Shown: in pieces, positions 24,673 to 38,100 of the stretch
How positions within the stretch are numbered: position 1 is the first letter of the stretch
Layout: the number at the start of each line of letters is the position of its first letter
Origin: Verrucomicrobiaceae bacterium
GTDB taxonomy: Bacteria; Verrucomicrobiota; Verrucomicrobiia; Verrucomicrobiales; Verrucomicrobiaceae
Assembly: GCA_024232965.1 (NCBI GenBank)
Contig: JACKQF010000007.1
Coordinates: 303,075 to 367,074, forward strand
Direction of reading: 5' to 3'
DNA: 64,000 nucleotides
Notes under the pieces: model-generated
What the model was told of the DNA's origin: nothing
Seen by the model: only the letters and a program-made list of their open reading frames with translations
Database searches by the model: none
Translations under genes and position numbers: made by a program

Positions 24673-26100
24673 TCAAGGCCCGACGAAGATGCCCTGAGTG
24701 GTATCGCTGAAGTAGAGCCCGACGCCGATCGTTCCGGCATCATTGACCGCCGAGCCCTGGCCCCCCGTCCCTCCCGCAGTATTGGCCACGCCATCCGTCA
24801 GCAGGAACCCATACAGGGTGCGCACCGCTCCGTTGTAGAAGTAGTCTTCCCCTTTTCGAAGGGTGAGGTCGTGGCCGACGCTTCCAACCTGGCCTTTGAC
24901 CAGCGCGATGTTATTGAGCGAAGTGGTGTCGCCACTGCCACTCACCAGGGTGAACCATGCAACGTAGTGACCTGTCGCACTGACATCAAAACGAGTGATG
25001 GCGGCGATTTGGCTATTACCCAAATCCGCTACCGCATCACCTTCGCGCAGCAGCACGTCCACCACTCCGAGCGGCGAGACCGTGAAGATCACGCCGTCAT
25101 TGGCGGCAGTGACGCCGGTGCCCTTGAGCAAGCCGCGCACCACAACGGTGCCATCGGCCAAATAGCTATGGCGATCCACACGGCTCAGCTGTACCCCGTC
25201 CACGGGATCCCCTTCACGGATCACCAATGCGAGGCTGCCAGCACGTTCCGCCCAGAGGCCTTCGTCGTTGGCGGCGGTGATGCCCAAGGCGGCGTTGGTT
25301 TTGAGGGTGGCCTCAATGAGGGCGTTGCCGTTGGGGTCAACGCTTTCCCCGTAGAACGCATTGAAGACGGCATCGGTGACGCCGGGTGCGTTGCCGCTCT
25401 TTTGTGCGAGGAGCGTCGGGCTGCTGCCGGGGCTCAGGCTCTGCTTGAAGACGGCAGCATTGGCTGTCAGAGGAGTGCCAGTGAGGGTGGCGTAATAGAC
25501 AGCGGTGCCGCTGGCGCTGACTACGACACGGTTGGCCACGGTGCCAAGCTTCATCGTGCCGATGATGAGTGTGCCCTCCTGGGCCAGAGGATAAGTGGAA
25601 GCGGTGGTGCCATCGGCACCGAAGATGCCGGTGTCATTGCTGGAGGTGATAGCCCCCCCGAGCAAGAGCGCGGCGGGGAAGGCCGCGGAGTCGCTGTTGC
25701 GGGCGACGGCCAGACCGCGGTAGATGGTCGCAAATTGGGTGCCTTCGCGGACGTAGCTGGTGACGGCGAGACCATCGTCGACGAAGCCGAGATAGTCGTT
25801 GGCTGTGGTGGTGCCGGGGCCGGTCGCTTGGCTGAGGAAGAAGCCATTGCCACTGTCGGTGAGCCGGAAGTCCAAGAAGGTGCCTGAGAGGACCCCGGGT
25901 GCCATCGCATCGCCCTCGCGAGCCAGGAGATCCAGGGTGCCAGCGGCGTCGGAGAAGACGCCAGCGTCGGCGGTGGCACCGGCAGGACCTGCGGTGTTCA
26001 TGTGGGCGAGGATGTTGCCACTGCCGTTGAGCGTGTAGTCAAACAGGCCGGCAAAGGTTTGGCCTGCCATTTCCGGCGCATCATTGCCGGAGATTAAACC
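24673..26100 (-). repeat. 1.4-kb C-terminal module, copy 1
   Basis: Encodes the C-terminal ~475 residues of the 7295-residue protein (from about STGLISGNDAPEM to IFVGP). It aligns without indels to 47132-48559 at an offset of 22459 bp over the tract checked. Identity is very high in about 24946-25560, clearly lower in about 24728-24945, and high again in the last ~50 bp. Confidence 0.88.
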
Positions 26101-29100
26101 TGTTGACTCGTCACCCGCCCCAGGATCCACTGGCAGCGGACGCGCGGGCAGCACCTCGATGACAAAAGTATCCGTAGCGCTGAGTGGTGGACTGCCGCTG
26201 TCCGTCGCCGTCAGCACGATCGTCAAGGTGCCCACATCTCCCAGCACTGGCGTGCCGCTGAGTTCACCCGTCATCGCATTGTAGCTCAGCCATCCCGGCA
26301 ACGCAGACAGGCCGTAGCTGAACGTCTGGCCGGAGTTGGGATCGCTGAAGACGGTGCTGGGAATCGTGAAGCTGAAGGCATAGCCCGCCACTGCGATCTG
26401 ATCGTCAATCGGGTTGTCCAGCACCGGTGCGAGGTTCGCTCCGCTGCCGGTCAGCGTGATGTCAAAAGGCGTCTCGTCCGGATCATTGCTGTCAATGTGC
26501 AGTGCGGCAGTCCGGGTGCCGAATCCACCCGGCGTGAAGGTCACTACAAAGGTCGTGCTGCCGGAAGGAGCGCTCACCGGTGCCACGGGGCTGGTGGTGA
26601 CGCTGAAGTCGGTCGGGTTCGTGCCATCGATGGTGATCCCGAGGCCGGTGAGATCGGCGCTGCCGATGTTCTTGATGGTGAAGGTGCGGGTAGCGCTGCC
26701 CTGGGCCAAGGTGCCGAAGTCCACACTGGCACTGCCATCAATGAGATTGGTGCCCGCAGGCTGCTCCACCACGATGTCAGGGCTGCCGAGGCGCAGCACG
26801 ATATCATCGCCATCGCCACCCACGTAACTGATGGTGGCCACCAGGCCGGAGCCGAGGAAGTTCGGGATCGTAGCGCCCTCCGGCAGGCCGTCAAAGGTGC
26901 CCGTGCCGCCGGTGCGACTGATCAGCGTGAAGACATCGCCGGCGCTCGGCGTGAAGCCGCTGAGGCTGCTGAAGGTGGCCGTCACACCTGCGCCGATGGT
27001 GACCGCGCCGGTGGCGGTGATCGTGTCGTAATCCGTGCCTGCCGCGGTCGCGCCACCGAATTCAAAGGGTACCGTGCTGCCATCGCCGATCACGAAATCA
27101 TCATCGATGCGGATCTCCCCGGCAGCCGAACTGCCGCCAGGCGCCACCGCGCCGCCGCTGACGACCTCCAGCGTGGAGGCGTTGGCGAGGCTGATGGCTT
27201 CGCCGAAGATCACATCGCCGCTGTTCGAGTCGCCCACTGCAATCTGGGCGCTCGTTGTCACCAGGTCGAGTTCGGCATCCCCGAGCATGAAGCCATCCAC
27301 ATGTGCATCGAAGCTGTCGAACACTGCTGCGCCGACAGTTGGGCTGCTCGTCTGTTGCAGCAGGCCGAACATGTCATAGCCGATGCTGTCGAGCGTAAAC
27401 CCTTCCGGATGGCCGCGGGAAGCCCAGGTCAGGAAGCCCGTGTCGTAGCCACCGCCGTAGTCGGTAAAGACCCGGTAGCCGTCGGCATCCGCCTCCAGGT
27501 TCAGCGTCACCGGGCCGCCCGAGTAGCCCGCGAGCACAAAGGCATTGATGGAGTCGGTGCTCCCACCCACAGGCAGGGCACTGGTCCTCACCTGACCCGT
27601 CGCACGATCCAACTGCACGGTGAAAAAGGACGTCGCCCCTGCATCCGAAAGTCCAAAGACACACTCACCTCCCGAAAGGCTCGCCAGATCGACCGATACG
27701 CTGACGGTCCCCAATGCCGGATCGATGGAAGGCAGACCCGTGGAGACAATACGCGTCGAGCCGCTCGACGGATTGAGCGTCACCGCCCCGGCATTCTCCG
27801 TGGCGTTGGCGGCGCTCCCCAGGGTGACATTCCAGCCTGCGGGAGGTTGAGCCCCAGTCTCATCGTCAAATCCATCCGCGATCGCCCGGTTACCGCCAAA
27901 GAAGGCGATCGGCGCATCTGCAACCGATGGCAGGAAGGCAACCTGCGCCGCACCCGCATTGATGGTTCCCAGCATGTCTATGTCGGCTCCGGTGATGCTC
28001 ACCACGCCGTCGGGGGTTCCGGTGGTATCCACCGCGCTGCCGGGGTCTGTGGAAGCAAAGATGCCCGAACCGTTCGCATCGGAGTCCGCCACGATGGTGA
28101 AGGCTCCGCCGCCAGTGGTCACATCCGCCGCCGCGCCGCTCAGAGTGACATTGCCGGTCGCAGTGACGATGAAGTCAGCTCCACCCGTGTTCACCGGGCC
28201 GGTGATCACCACATCGTTGTTGCCCGCGCCCGTCGCATCCACTGTGATCGGACCGGTGTAACCGGTCATGTCGCCGATGGTGACGGTGTCATCACCGCCC
28301 GCCGGCGAAATCGTGATGCCGTTGGGTCCGGTAATGCTGCTCAGCGGGATGATTGTCGTGGCGCCGGTGGTGTTGTCAGTCACAACCACGTTGCCGCCCA
28401 CGACCGCCACGCTGATGTCGTCCGCGCCGCTGCCGCCGCCAATCGTCAGGTTGCCGCTGCCGTCCACCGTGGCCAGCACGCTGCTGACGGCGACCACCAC
28501 GTCATCCCCATCGCCGCCCGCGTAGGTGATCACGGCGGTGAGACCCGAACCAAGGAAATTCGGGATCAAAGCGCCCTCCGGCAGGCCGTCGAAGGTGCCC
28601 GTACCGCCGGTGCGGCTGATCAGCGTGAAGCTATCGCCTGCGCTCGGCGTGTAGCTGGCGAGGCTGGTGAAAGTGGCCGTGACGCCGGTCCCGATGTTCA
28701 CCGCCCCAGTGGCGGTGATGGTGTCGTAATCCGTGCCCGCCGCAGTTGCTCCACCGAACTCAAAGGGCACGCTGCTGCCATTGCCAAGTTCCAATGCACC
28801 CGCGGTATGCAAAGCCCCGACGGTACCGCTGCCGCCCGGCAGGATCGAGCCGTCGAGGACAGCGTCCGGGCTCAGCGTGAGGTCCGTGCCGGAACCATCG
28901 ACGATGCTGCCGCCCACGAGGGTGACTGGATCGTTAAAGCTCGCCGAATTGACCACAATGTCAGACCGGCCCCCGGTGGTGATCGTCAAGTCGTCAAACA
29001 CCATCCCGGCCGCTCCCCCGAAGAAGATGCGCGAGTTCGTGGCATCGAAGCCGTTGTCGGAACCATCGACCACCGCTGATGTGAGATCGGCGACGAAGGG

Positions 29101-32100
29101 GCCGCCAGCGTAGTCCTTGTCCACCTCAAACAGGGCTGTTTTCGCCGTCGCATTCCAGGTGAGCCGCAGTCGGTGAGTGCCGTCGCCCAGAATGCCGAAG
29201 GGTGGTGGTCCCCCCACATTGTCGTAGGCCGAGACCTGCCCAGTGCCCGGAGGGAGACGGAAGGTAAGCTGCGGGACTCCTGGCTCATTGGAGCCGCCAG
29301 TGGGGGTCCCGACGCCCATGCCGAAGAAGCCCAGCCACGACCCCTGAGTGACTGTTATTTCCGCGACGAAATCCCGGGAGTAATAACCGGTATCGAGGCT
29401 GCGGACATACGTGCGGTAAAGATCGTTGGCCCCGTTGAAATTCGCATTTCCGCCCGCGAAGGAGACGGTCGGCGAGCCCACGGTGGCGTCAAAACTGGTA
29501 TCGAATCCCGCTGGCGGGGTGCCCCCGCTGAAGTCTTCGGCGAGGGTATCCACGAGATCGCCATCAATCGTGATGCGGCTGAAGCCATCGGTTATGAGGG
29601 CGAGTTCGGCATCATCCAAGTCGAACTCGCCGGTGACACCGCCGAGGCCGATGGTCGTGCCCGGAACGCTCGGCACGATGGCCAGCGTGCTGGTGCCGGA
29701 GACTGGCCCGCTTAGATCCATGTTCGCGCCTCGCAAGCTCATCGACCCGGCCCCGCTTGCCAGAGATCCGGCCGCAGCCACGATCAGGTCACCACTGCCA
29801 TCGCTGTCGCTGTCTGCGAAGAGATCAATCGCGCCGCCAGCGGTCTGAACGCTGCCGTTGATCGTGATGTTGCCGGTCGCGGTGACGACGAAGTCCGCGC
29901 CGCCCGTGTTTACCGGTCCGTTGACCACCACATCGTTGTTGCCGGTGGTTGCATCCACCGTGATCGGGCCGGTGTAGCCAGTCATGTCGCCGATGGTCAC
30001 GGTGTCATCACCGTCCGCCGGGGAAATTGTGATGCCGTTGGGTCCGGTGATGCTGCTCAGCGGAATGGTCGTTGTGGCACCAGTGGTGTTGTCGGTAATC
30101 ACCACGTTGCCGCCCACGACCGCCACAGTGATGCCGTCCGCGCCGCTGCCGCCACCAATGATCAGGTTGCCGCTGCCATCCACTGCCGCCAACACGCTGC
30201 TGACGGCGACCACCACATCGTCCCCATCGCCGCCCGCGTAGGTGATCACGGCGGTGAGACCCGAACCGAGGAAATTCGGGATCAAAGCGCCCTCCGGCAG
30301 GCCGTCAAAGGTGCCCGTGCCGCCGGTGCGGCTGATCAGTGTGAAGCTTTCCCCGCCGGTCGGAGTGTAGCTGGCGAGGCTGGTGAAAGTGGCCGTGACG
30401 CCGGTTCCGATGTTCACCGCGCCGGCGGCGGTGATCGTGTCATGAGTCGCGGCTCCGGAGACCTCGAAGGTCACCCCGCTGCCATCGCCCAACGACAGCG
30501 CACCCGAGGCATTCAAATCCCCCAGCGCACCGCTGCCGCCGGGCTTCACCGAGCCGTCGAGAACAGCGTTCGGGCTCAGAGTGAGATCTGTGCCTGCACC
30601 ATCGACGATACTGCCGCCCGCGAGCGTGATTGGATCGTTGAACGTCGCTGTGTCCGCGGTGACCGTGCCGGTGCCGCTGGTGGTGTCACCAATCGTGATG
30701 CTGCTGAAGCCGTCCGCGAGGTTGCCCAGCTCCGTGTCATCGAGGGCGAAATCCCCAGCGCCACCGCCGAGGCCGATGGTGGTGCTCGCAACACTGGGCG
30801 CGATGGTCAGTGCATTCGTGCCGGAGACCGGCCCGCCCAGAACCATCCCAGCGCCCTTCAGGTCGATCTGGCCGCTGGAGGAGGCCAGGGAACCCTGAGA
30901 TGTCGCAGTCTGCAGACGGGCGAACTTCAGAGCGGTATCGCCGACGCTGGAGTAACTGATCGCGGGCTGGCCATTCACCTCAGCCAAGGAACTGAACTGA
31001 CCCACGGTGCCGGTGCTCTCGACCGTCTCGGGCGCGTCCCAATCCCCTGCCAACGTCCCGCTGGAGGTATTGGCCCTGATGTACTTGAGGTCGTCCGTGC
31101 TGTCGTCGTAGTAGCTGATGGCCGGGTTGCCGTTGATCACAGCCAGCGAGGTGTATTGGCCCACGACAGTGGCACTGTCGAGCGTCACGGGTGTTCCCCA
31201 GCTTGTGCCGCTGGCATCGCTGGCACGCACATACTTGAGGTCAAAGTTGAGCCCGTTGTGGTAGCTGATGGCCGGATTGCCATCGACGATGGCCATCGAG
31301 GTGTAAAGGCCCACGATGCCGGTGCTGTCGAGCGTCTGCTGCGCGCCCCAGCTCGTGCCGCTGGCATCATCGGCCCGCACGTACTTGAGGTCGGCGTTGT
31401 TCGGGTAGTAGTAGCTGATGGCCGGGTTGCCATTGACCACCAGCAGCGAGGTGAACTGACCCACAATGCCGGTGCTGTCGAGCGTCTGCGGCGTGCCCCA
31501 ATCGCCCACCAAGGTTCCGCTTGCCGTGTTGGCCCGCACGTATTTGAGATCACCGTTGTCAAAGTCGTGGTAGCTGATGGCCGGGTTACCATCCACCACC
31601 GCCAGCGAAGCATACTGGCCCGAGTTGATGGCGGTATCGAGCGAGATTGGCGTGCCCCATGTGCTCCCGCTCGCATCATTCGCAATCACGTATTTCAGGT
31701 CGCCATTGGTCACATCGTAGTAGCTGATGGCCGGCTTGCCATCCACCACCGCCAGCGACGTGTACTGGCCCACATCCCCCGTCGCATCCACCGTTACGGG
31801 CGTGCCCCAGGTGCTCGCGCTCGCATCATTCGCGATCACGTATTTCAGGTCGCCATTGGTGACGTCGTAATAGCTGATGGCAGGCTTGCCATTCACCACC
31901 GCCAGCGAGGTATAGTCCCCTCGGGTCGATGTGTCCACAGATTGGGTCGCCCAGCCGGCCGCAGCGCCTGCCTGCACGATCAAATCTCCGTTCCCGTCAG
32001 TATCGGAATCGGCGAACAGATCAATCGCCCCGCCGCCGGTCTGCACGCTGCCTGCGATGGTGATGTCGCCAGTCGCACTGACGGTAAAACTGCCACCGCC

Positions 32101-35100
32101 CGTGCTGACCGGCCCGTTGACCACCACGTTATCGGTGCCGGTGCCCTCGTTGACCGTGACCGAGCCCGTAAAGCCGGTCAAGTCGCCGATGGTGACTGTG
32201 TCATCGCCGGCGCCCGGATTGATAACGAGACTGGTCAGGCCCGCCAGCGGGATGCTTTGATTGAGACCGCTACCCGCGTCGGTGATGATCAGATTGCCAC
32301 CGCTGACACTGACAGTGATGCCATTCACGTCGCCCGTGTCGTCGGTGATGGTGACCACGCCGCCAGAGTTGGTGACGGTGTAGGGAATGCCATTCCCGGT
32401 GATGTCAAAGGTGAAGGGGTTCTCATCTCCATCATCGTTGGCGATGCTCACCGTCGCCGTATGCGCGCCGCCCGCGCTGGGGTCAAAGGTGATGATAAAG
32501 GTCTGCGAACCACCACCGGAAGTGACCGTGGCAGAGGCAGGCTGCGTGGTGACGCTGAATTGGGCAGCACCCGCGCCGCTGACTGTCACGTATTCCGGAG
32601 CAGCGCCGGTGAGATTCAGTCCAACCGTGCCGGTGTTGTTGATCGTGAAGGTGCGCGCCACGCTGCCGCCGGCCACCGCCACGCTGCCGAAGTCCGTGTG
32701 ATCGCCGGCTTCCGGCGTCGTATCGCCGTTGGCGATGTCCACACTGTTGCCACTGACAGCGATCTCAGGAACATTGGGAACCGCATAGGAAATCACCACC
32801 TGACCCTGGCCCGCGTTGGACTGGGCATTGGCGCCGCCTTGGGTTCCGGCGACGGCTGTCACGGAAGTTCCCAGGGTGGTATTGAAGAAGGAATCACCTC
32901 CTGATCCCTGCGGATCGGACAGGTTATTGGCCGCTCCGTCGCCGCCCCGATACCCGCCACCACCACCGCCACCCTGGCCATCGCTGCCGCCGCCGCCGCC
33001 CCAGCCAGCCCCGCCGGCTCCTCCGATGTTGGCTGTGTCCCTGGTTCCGCCCGCGCCGATCCCGGTCAGAGTCCCCGCCCCGCCGCCTGTGGCATCGGTG
33101 GGGCCGGCTCCTGAAACATCCGTACCTGCCGCATTGAATCCGCCGCCGCCGGCTCCCCCAAGGTCGCCTCCCGCAGTGCCACCGCCTGGCGTGCTGTTGG
33201 TGCTGGCTCCACCGCCAGTCCCCTGGCCACCACGGCCACCACCACCGCCACCGGCAGCCGCCACCAGGACATTCGTGCCATTGAGAATCACCGCGCTGCC
33301 ACCGCCACCACCACCGCCGCGGCGGCTGTCACCTCCGAAGGTCTCGCCCCGCTGTCCCACATACACGTCCAGCACATCGCCGCCGCTAACCGGGAACGTG
33401 CCGCCCATTACCGCTCCACTGCCACCGTCCCGGGCACCGCCGCTGCCATCGCCCCCTGCGGCACCTGTCGCCGTGATGAATAGGGATGTCACCCCCGCCG
33501 GAATCGTCAGGCTGTTGCTGGAACCGCCCACTGAGTAGCTCTGCGTCACCAGCGTCGTGTCTTCCGCCGCTCCCTGAATGCCGAAGGTGAAGGGGTTTTC
33601 ATCGCTGTCGTCACTCGCGATGCTGAGCGTGGCCGTCCGCACACCGAGCGCGCTCGGGTCAAAGGTCACTTGGAACGTGCTGCCGGCACCACCCGCGATC
33701 GGCGTGCTCGGAGCCAGCGTCACCGTGAAATCCGCCGCATTCGTCCCGCTCACGGCCACCTTGGGCGTGCCAGTCAGATTCAGGTCCCCCGAGCCAGCGT
33801 TGCTGACGGTGAAAGTGCGGACCACCGTGCCGCCGAAGACCGGCGTGGCGCCAAAGTCGGTATGATCCGCCGTGGCGGGCGTGATGTCGCCGCTGGCGAT
33901 GTCCACACTGTTGCCCGCGACTTGGATCTCGGGCCCTGCTGCGGCGGACGTTTCCGCCGTGAAACTGAAGGTGCCATTGCCTGCCGTAGAGTTGAGCGTG
34001 AAATTCGGAACCGAAAAGGTCAGGCCGACGAAGTCGGAGGCCGACACCGGATCACCCGGGATCGGCGTCGTGACTTCGGGAGCCTGGGCGAAAAAGCCCA
34101 CGGTCACATTCTCCGATGAGAAAGTGTACTCGATCCCGTTGGCAGTGGTGTCGACGATGAACGCGTCCCCGTAGGCGTAGGGTGCCAGCGCCACCTCACC
34201 CGAGCTGTCGTTGTCCACCACTGCATAGGTGCCGTTGACATTGGGGTTGGTGGCGCCGGTGATGGTCATCTGTGCCGAGCTGGTGACCGCCATCGCTCCA
34301 CCGCCCAGATTGGAATAAAACAGGTCCGGAGTTTCAAAGCGGAAGGTGAAGGTGGCATTCTCAAACCCATGGGGATCGGTGCCGGAAACCAGCGTCGGCT
34401 TGAAGCTGAAGCCCACGACCAGCGGATCAGGCACATAAGCCACCACATCGTCGCCATCGCCGCCCATGTAAGTGATCCGCAGCCCGCGACCCGAACCGAG
34501 GAAGTCAGGCGTCACCACCGCACCCTCCGGCAGGCCCGCAAACGTGCCCGTGCCACCAGTGCGGCTGACGAGCGTGAAGCTGTCGCCAAAATCGGGCACG
34601 TAGCCCGCCAGATTGTTGAAGCTGAGCCCGCCACTGAGGTTCACCGCGCCACTGCTGCTGACCGTGTCGTAATCCGTGCCTGCGGTGCCGGTCGTGTTGA
34701 TGTCCACCACCAAAGTCCCGGCGAGATCGAGGCTGCCGCTGACACTTAGCTCGCCCACCGCCGAGCTGCCGCCGGGTTGCACGGAGCCGTTCGAAAGTGC
34801 GCCGCCTTCGGCAAGCGTCAGGTCAGTGCCAGCCGCATCGTTGACGTCGCCACCGGTGAGCAGGGTGAGCGGGTCGAGGAAGGAGGCTGTGTCGATGCCG
34901 ATGTCGCCAGAGCCCGCGTTGCCGATGGTGATGCTGCTGAAGCCGTCGGTGAGGTTGCCCAGCTCCGCATCGCTGAGCGCAAAATCCCCTGCCCCGCCGC
35001 CGAGGCCGATGGTGGTGCCAGGAACGCTCGGCACGATGGCCAGCGTGCTGGTGCCGGAGACCGGCCCGCTCAGATCCATGTCCGCGCCTTTCAGGTCCAT

Positions 35101-38100
35101 CGACCCGGCCCCGCTCGCCAGAGATCCGGATGCTGCAACGATCAGATCGCCGCTGCCATCGCTATCGCTGTCCGCGAACAGATCAATCGCCCCGCCGCCG
35201 GTCTGCACGCTGCCTGCGATGGTGATATCGCCGGTCGCATGGATGGTAAAGCCACCGCCGCCCGTGCTCACCGGCCCGTTGACCACCACGTTGTCGGTTC
35301 CGGTGCCCTCGTTGACTGTGACCGAGCCCGTGAAGCCGGTCAGATCGCCGATGGTGACCGTGTCATCCCCGCCTTCCGGATTGATGACAATCTCAGTGAG
35401 GCCGGCCAGCGGGATGCTTTGATTGAGACCGCTGCCCGCGTCGGTGAGGATCAAATTCCCGCCGCTGACACCGATCGTGATGCCATTCACCGAGCCGTCG
35501 CCGTCGGTAATCGTCAGCACGCCACCGGAGTTGGTGACGGTGTACGGAACGCCGGTGCCGGTGATGTCAAAGGTGAACGGGTTCTCATCGCTGTCGTCAT
35601 TAGCGATGCTCACCGTCGCCGTTTGCGCGCCGCCCGTGCTGGGATCAAAGGTGATGGTAAAAGTCTGTGTTCCGCCACCAGAAATGACCGTGGCCGAGGA
35701 GGGCTGCGTGGTGACGCTGAAATGGGCCGCCCCCGCGCCGCTCAGGGTCACATAGTCCGGCGCGGTGCCAGCGAGCGTCAAATCCCCAGGACCACTGTTG
35801 GTAATCGTGAACGTGCGTGCCACACTCCCGCCAGCCACCCCAGCGCTGCCGAAGTCCGTGTGATCCGCCGTGCTCGGCGTCGTGTCGCCATCCGTGATGT
35901 CCACACCGTTGCCGCTCACGGCGATCTCCGGCGCAGCCGGTGGAGTGGCCACCAACGCCAGGGTGTGATTGGCCGCCTGACCACTGCTTGCCTGTACAAA
36001 GCGCTCGCCAGCCCCTAGCGTGCTCGTGCTAACCGCGACCGGCACCAGGCTCTGCGTCGTGCTGTTATTGCCGAGCTGGCCATAGCCGTTGTAGCCCCAC
36101 GAGGCCATGGTACCGTCCGAGCACACTGCCATGCTGTGAGTGCCGCCCGCCGCCACCGCCACCACCGTCTTGCCGGCCAGCACCCCGCTGGTGTTTACCG
36201 CGACAGGGAATTTGCTCTGCGTCGTGCTGTTATTGCCAAGCTGGCCATTGGAGTTGTTGCCCCACGCGGCCACCGTGCCATCCGAGCACAACGCCACACT
36301 ATGACTTGTCCCCGCCGCGATGCTCACCACCGCCTTGCCAGCGAGCAACCCGCTGGTATCCACCGCCAAAGGCACAACGCTGTAGTTGATGAGGTTGTTG
36401 CCGAGCTGGCCGGACGTGTTGTCGCCCCAGCCCGCCGCGGTGCCGTCAGAGCACACCACGGCGCAATAGCGTTCGCCTGCGGCGATTGCCACCACCGTTT
36501 TGCCAGCGAGCACTCCGCTGGTGTCCACCGCCGCAGGCACCGTGCTCTGGGTCGTGGTGCCGTTGCCGAGGTGGCCATAGTTGTTGGCCCCCCACGCCGC
36601 CAGTGTGCCGTCCGAACACAGTGCCACACTGTGATAATTGCCCGCCGCAGCGCTCACGACCGTCTTGCCAGCGAGCACCCCGCTGGTGTCCACCGCCACA
36701 GGCACCGTGCTCTGGGTCGTGCTGCCGATGCCGAGCTGGCCATCGGAGTTGTAACCCCAGGCCGTCAGTGTTCCGTCGGAACAAACCGCCAGGCTGTGAT
36801 ACAGGCCGGCGGCCACTCTGACCACCTTCTTGCCGGAAAGCACGCCACTCGTGTCCACCGCCACCGGAACGGAGCTATTCGTCGTGCTGCTGGTGCCCAA
36901 TTGGCCGACGTTGTTGTAGCCCCAGGCCGCCAGCGTGCCGTCCGAGCACAGCGCCACGCAGTGATACCCTCCCACCGCAACGTCCACCACCGTCTTGCCT
37001 GCGAGCACCCCGCTGGTGAGCACCGCCGCTGGCGCGAGACGATTCGTCGTGCTGCTGTCGCCGATCTGGCCGAAGAAGTTGTAGCCCCAGGCCATCGCGC
37101 GGGTGTTTTTCCACGCCAGCACCAGGTCATTGCCCGTACCGCCGTAGTAATTGGCCACGAACTTGTAGCTGACCCCGCCATAGCTCAGCGTCACCGTCTG
37201 TCCTTGTGCCAAGTTGCTGAATTCGCCGTCGATAAAGTCGAGCCCGGTGTTGTCGATCACCGTCAATTCCGTCCCGGCCACCGGCGCATAGCCCAAGGTC
37301 AGCGTAGCGGTGGCTCCAGATAGGAATGCCTTCCCGACCGTCACCGGCACTTCGTTCCCCGTTGTGTAGGTCGCATTCACGTCGTCGATGGAGGTGGTGA
37401 AGGTCGCATCTTCCCCCTGACTCGGCCCCACGATGTTGGTTCCCAACACCCGGTAGTGATAGGTCGTCGCCGGCGTCAGTCCGCTGATCGCCGCGCTCAC
37501 CGCAGTGTCACTGCTGCCGCTCACGGGGGACTCCGCCGCCGTCACCGTGGTGCCGTAGCTGGTGGTGGTGCCGTATTCAAAGGACACCGTTGCATCGTAG
37601 CCCTCCGCGTTCACGGAGCCGGCAAGTGTGGCACTGGTTGCGGTAATGCTGTGGGCGATGCCAGTGACGACCGTCGGCGGGGGCGGTGGCGCAGCGACGA
37701 GTGCGAGGTTGTGACTGGCGGTATTACCCCCGGAAGCCTGGGTGAATCGCTCTCCAATAGCCAGTGTCCCCGCGTCCACCGCCACCGGAACGTTACTGTT
37801 GGTCGTGCTGTCATTGCCGAGCTGGCCTTGGGCGTTGTAGCCCCAGGCCGCCAGCGTGCCATCCGAGCACAGCGCCAGACTGTAAATGTATCCCGCCGCA
37901 ACGGACACGACCGTTTTGCCGGAGAGCACCCCGCTGGCATCCACCGCCACCGGCACGATGACGTTGCTGTTGGCGCTGTTGCCGATCTGGCCATACAAGT
38001 TGTAACCCCAGGCCACGGCCGTGCCGTCCGAGCACCCTGCCACGCTGTGAAACTGTCCCGCAGCGACGGAAGTCACCGTCTTGCCCGCGAGCACCCCGCT

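Larger units (their letters stand above)
26430..34440 (-). repeat. Diverged internal beta-segment repeats of the 7295-aa protein
   Basis: Segments encoding DDTVTIGDxTGxTGxxTV, FADSDSDGSGDL, TIGLGG and RTGGTGTFDGLPEG recur about four times (near 35500-34440, 32380-30240, 30240-28500, 28500-26800). Several stretches stay close at DNA level, for example around 28200-28760 and 29920-30440. They explain much of the long antisense open frames here. Confidence 0.75.
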
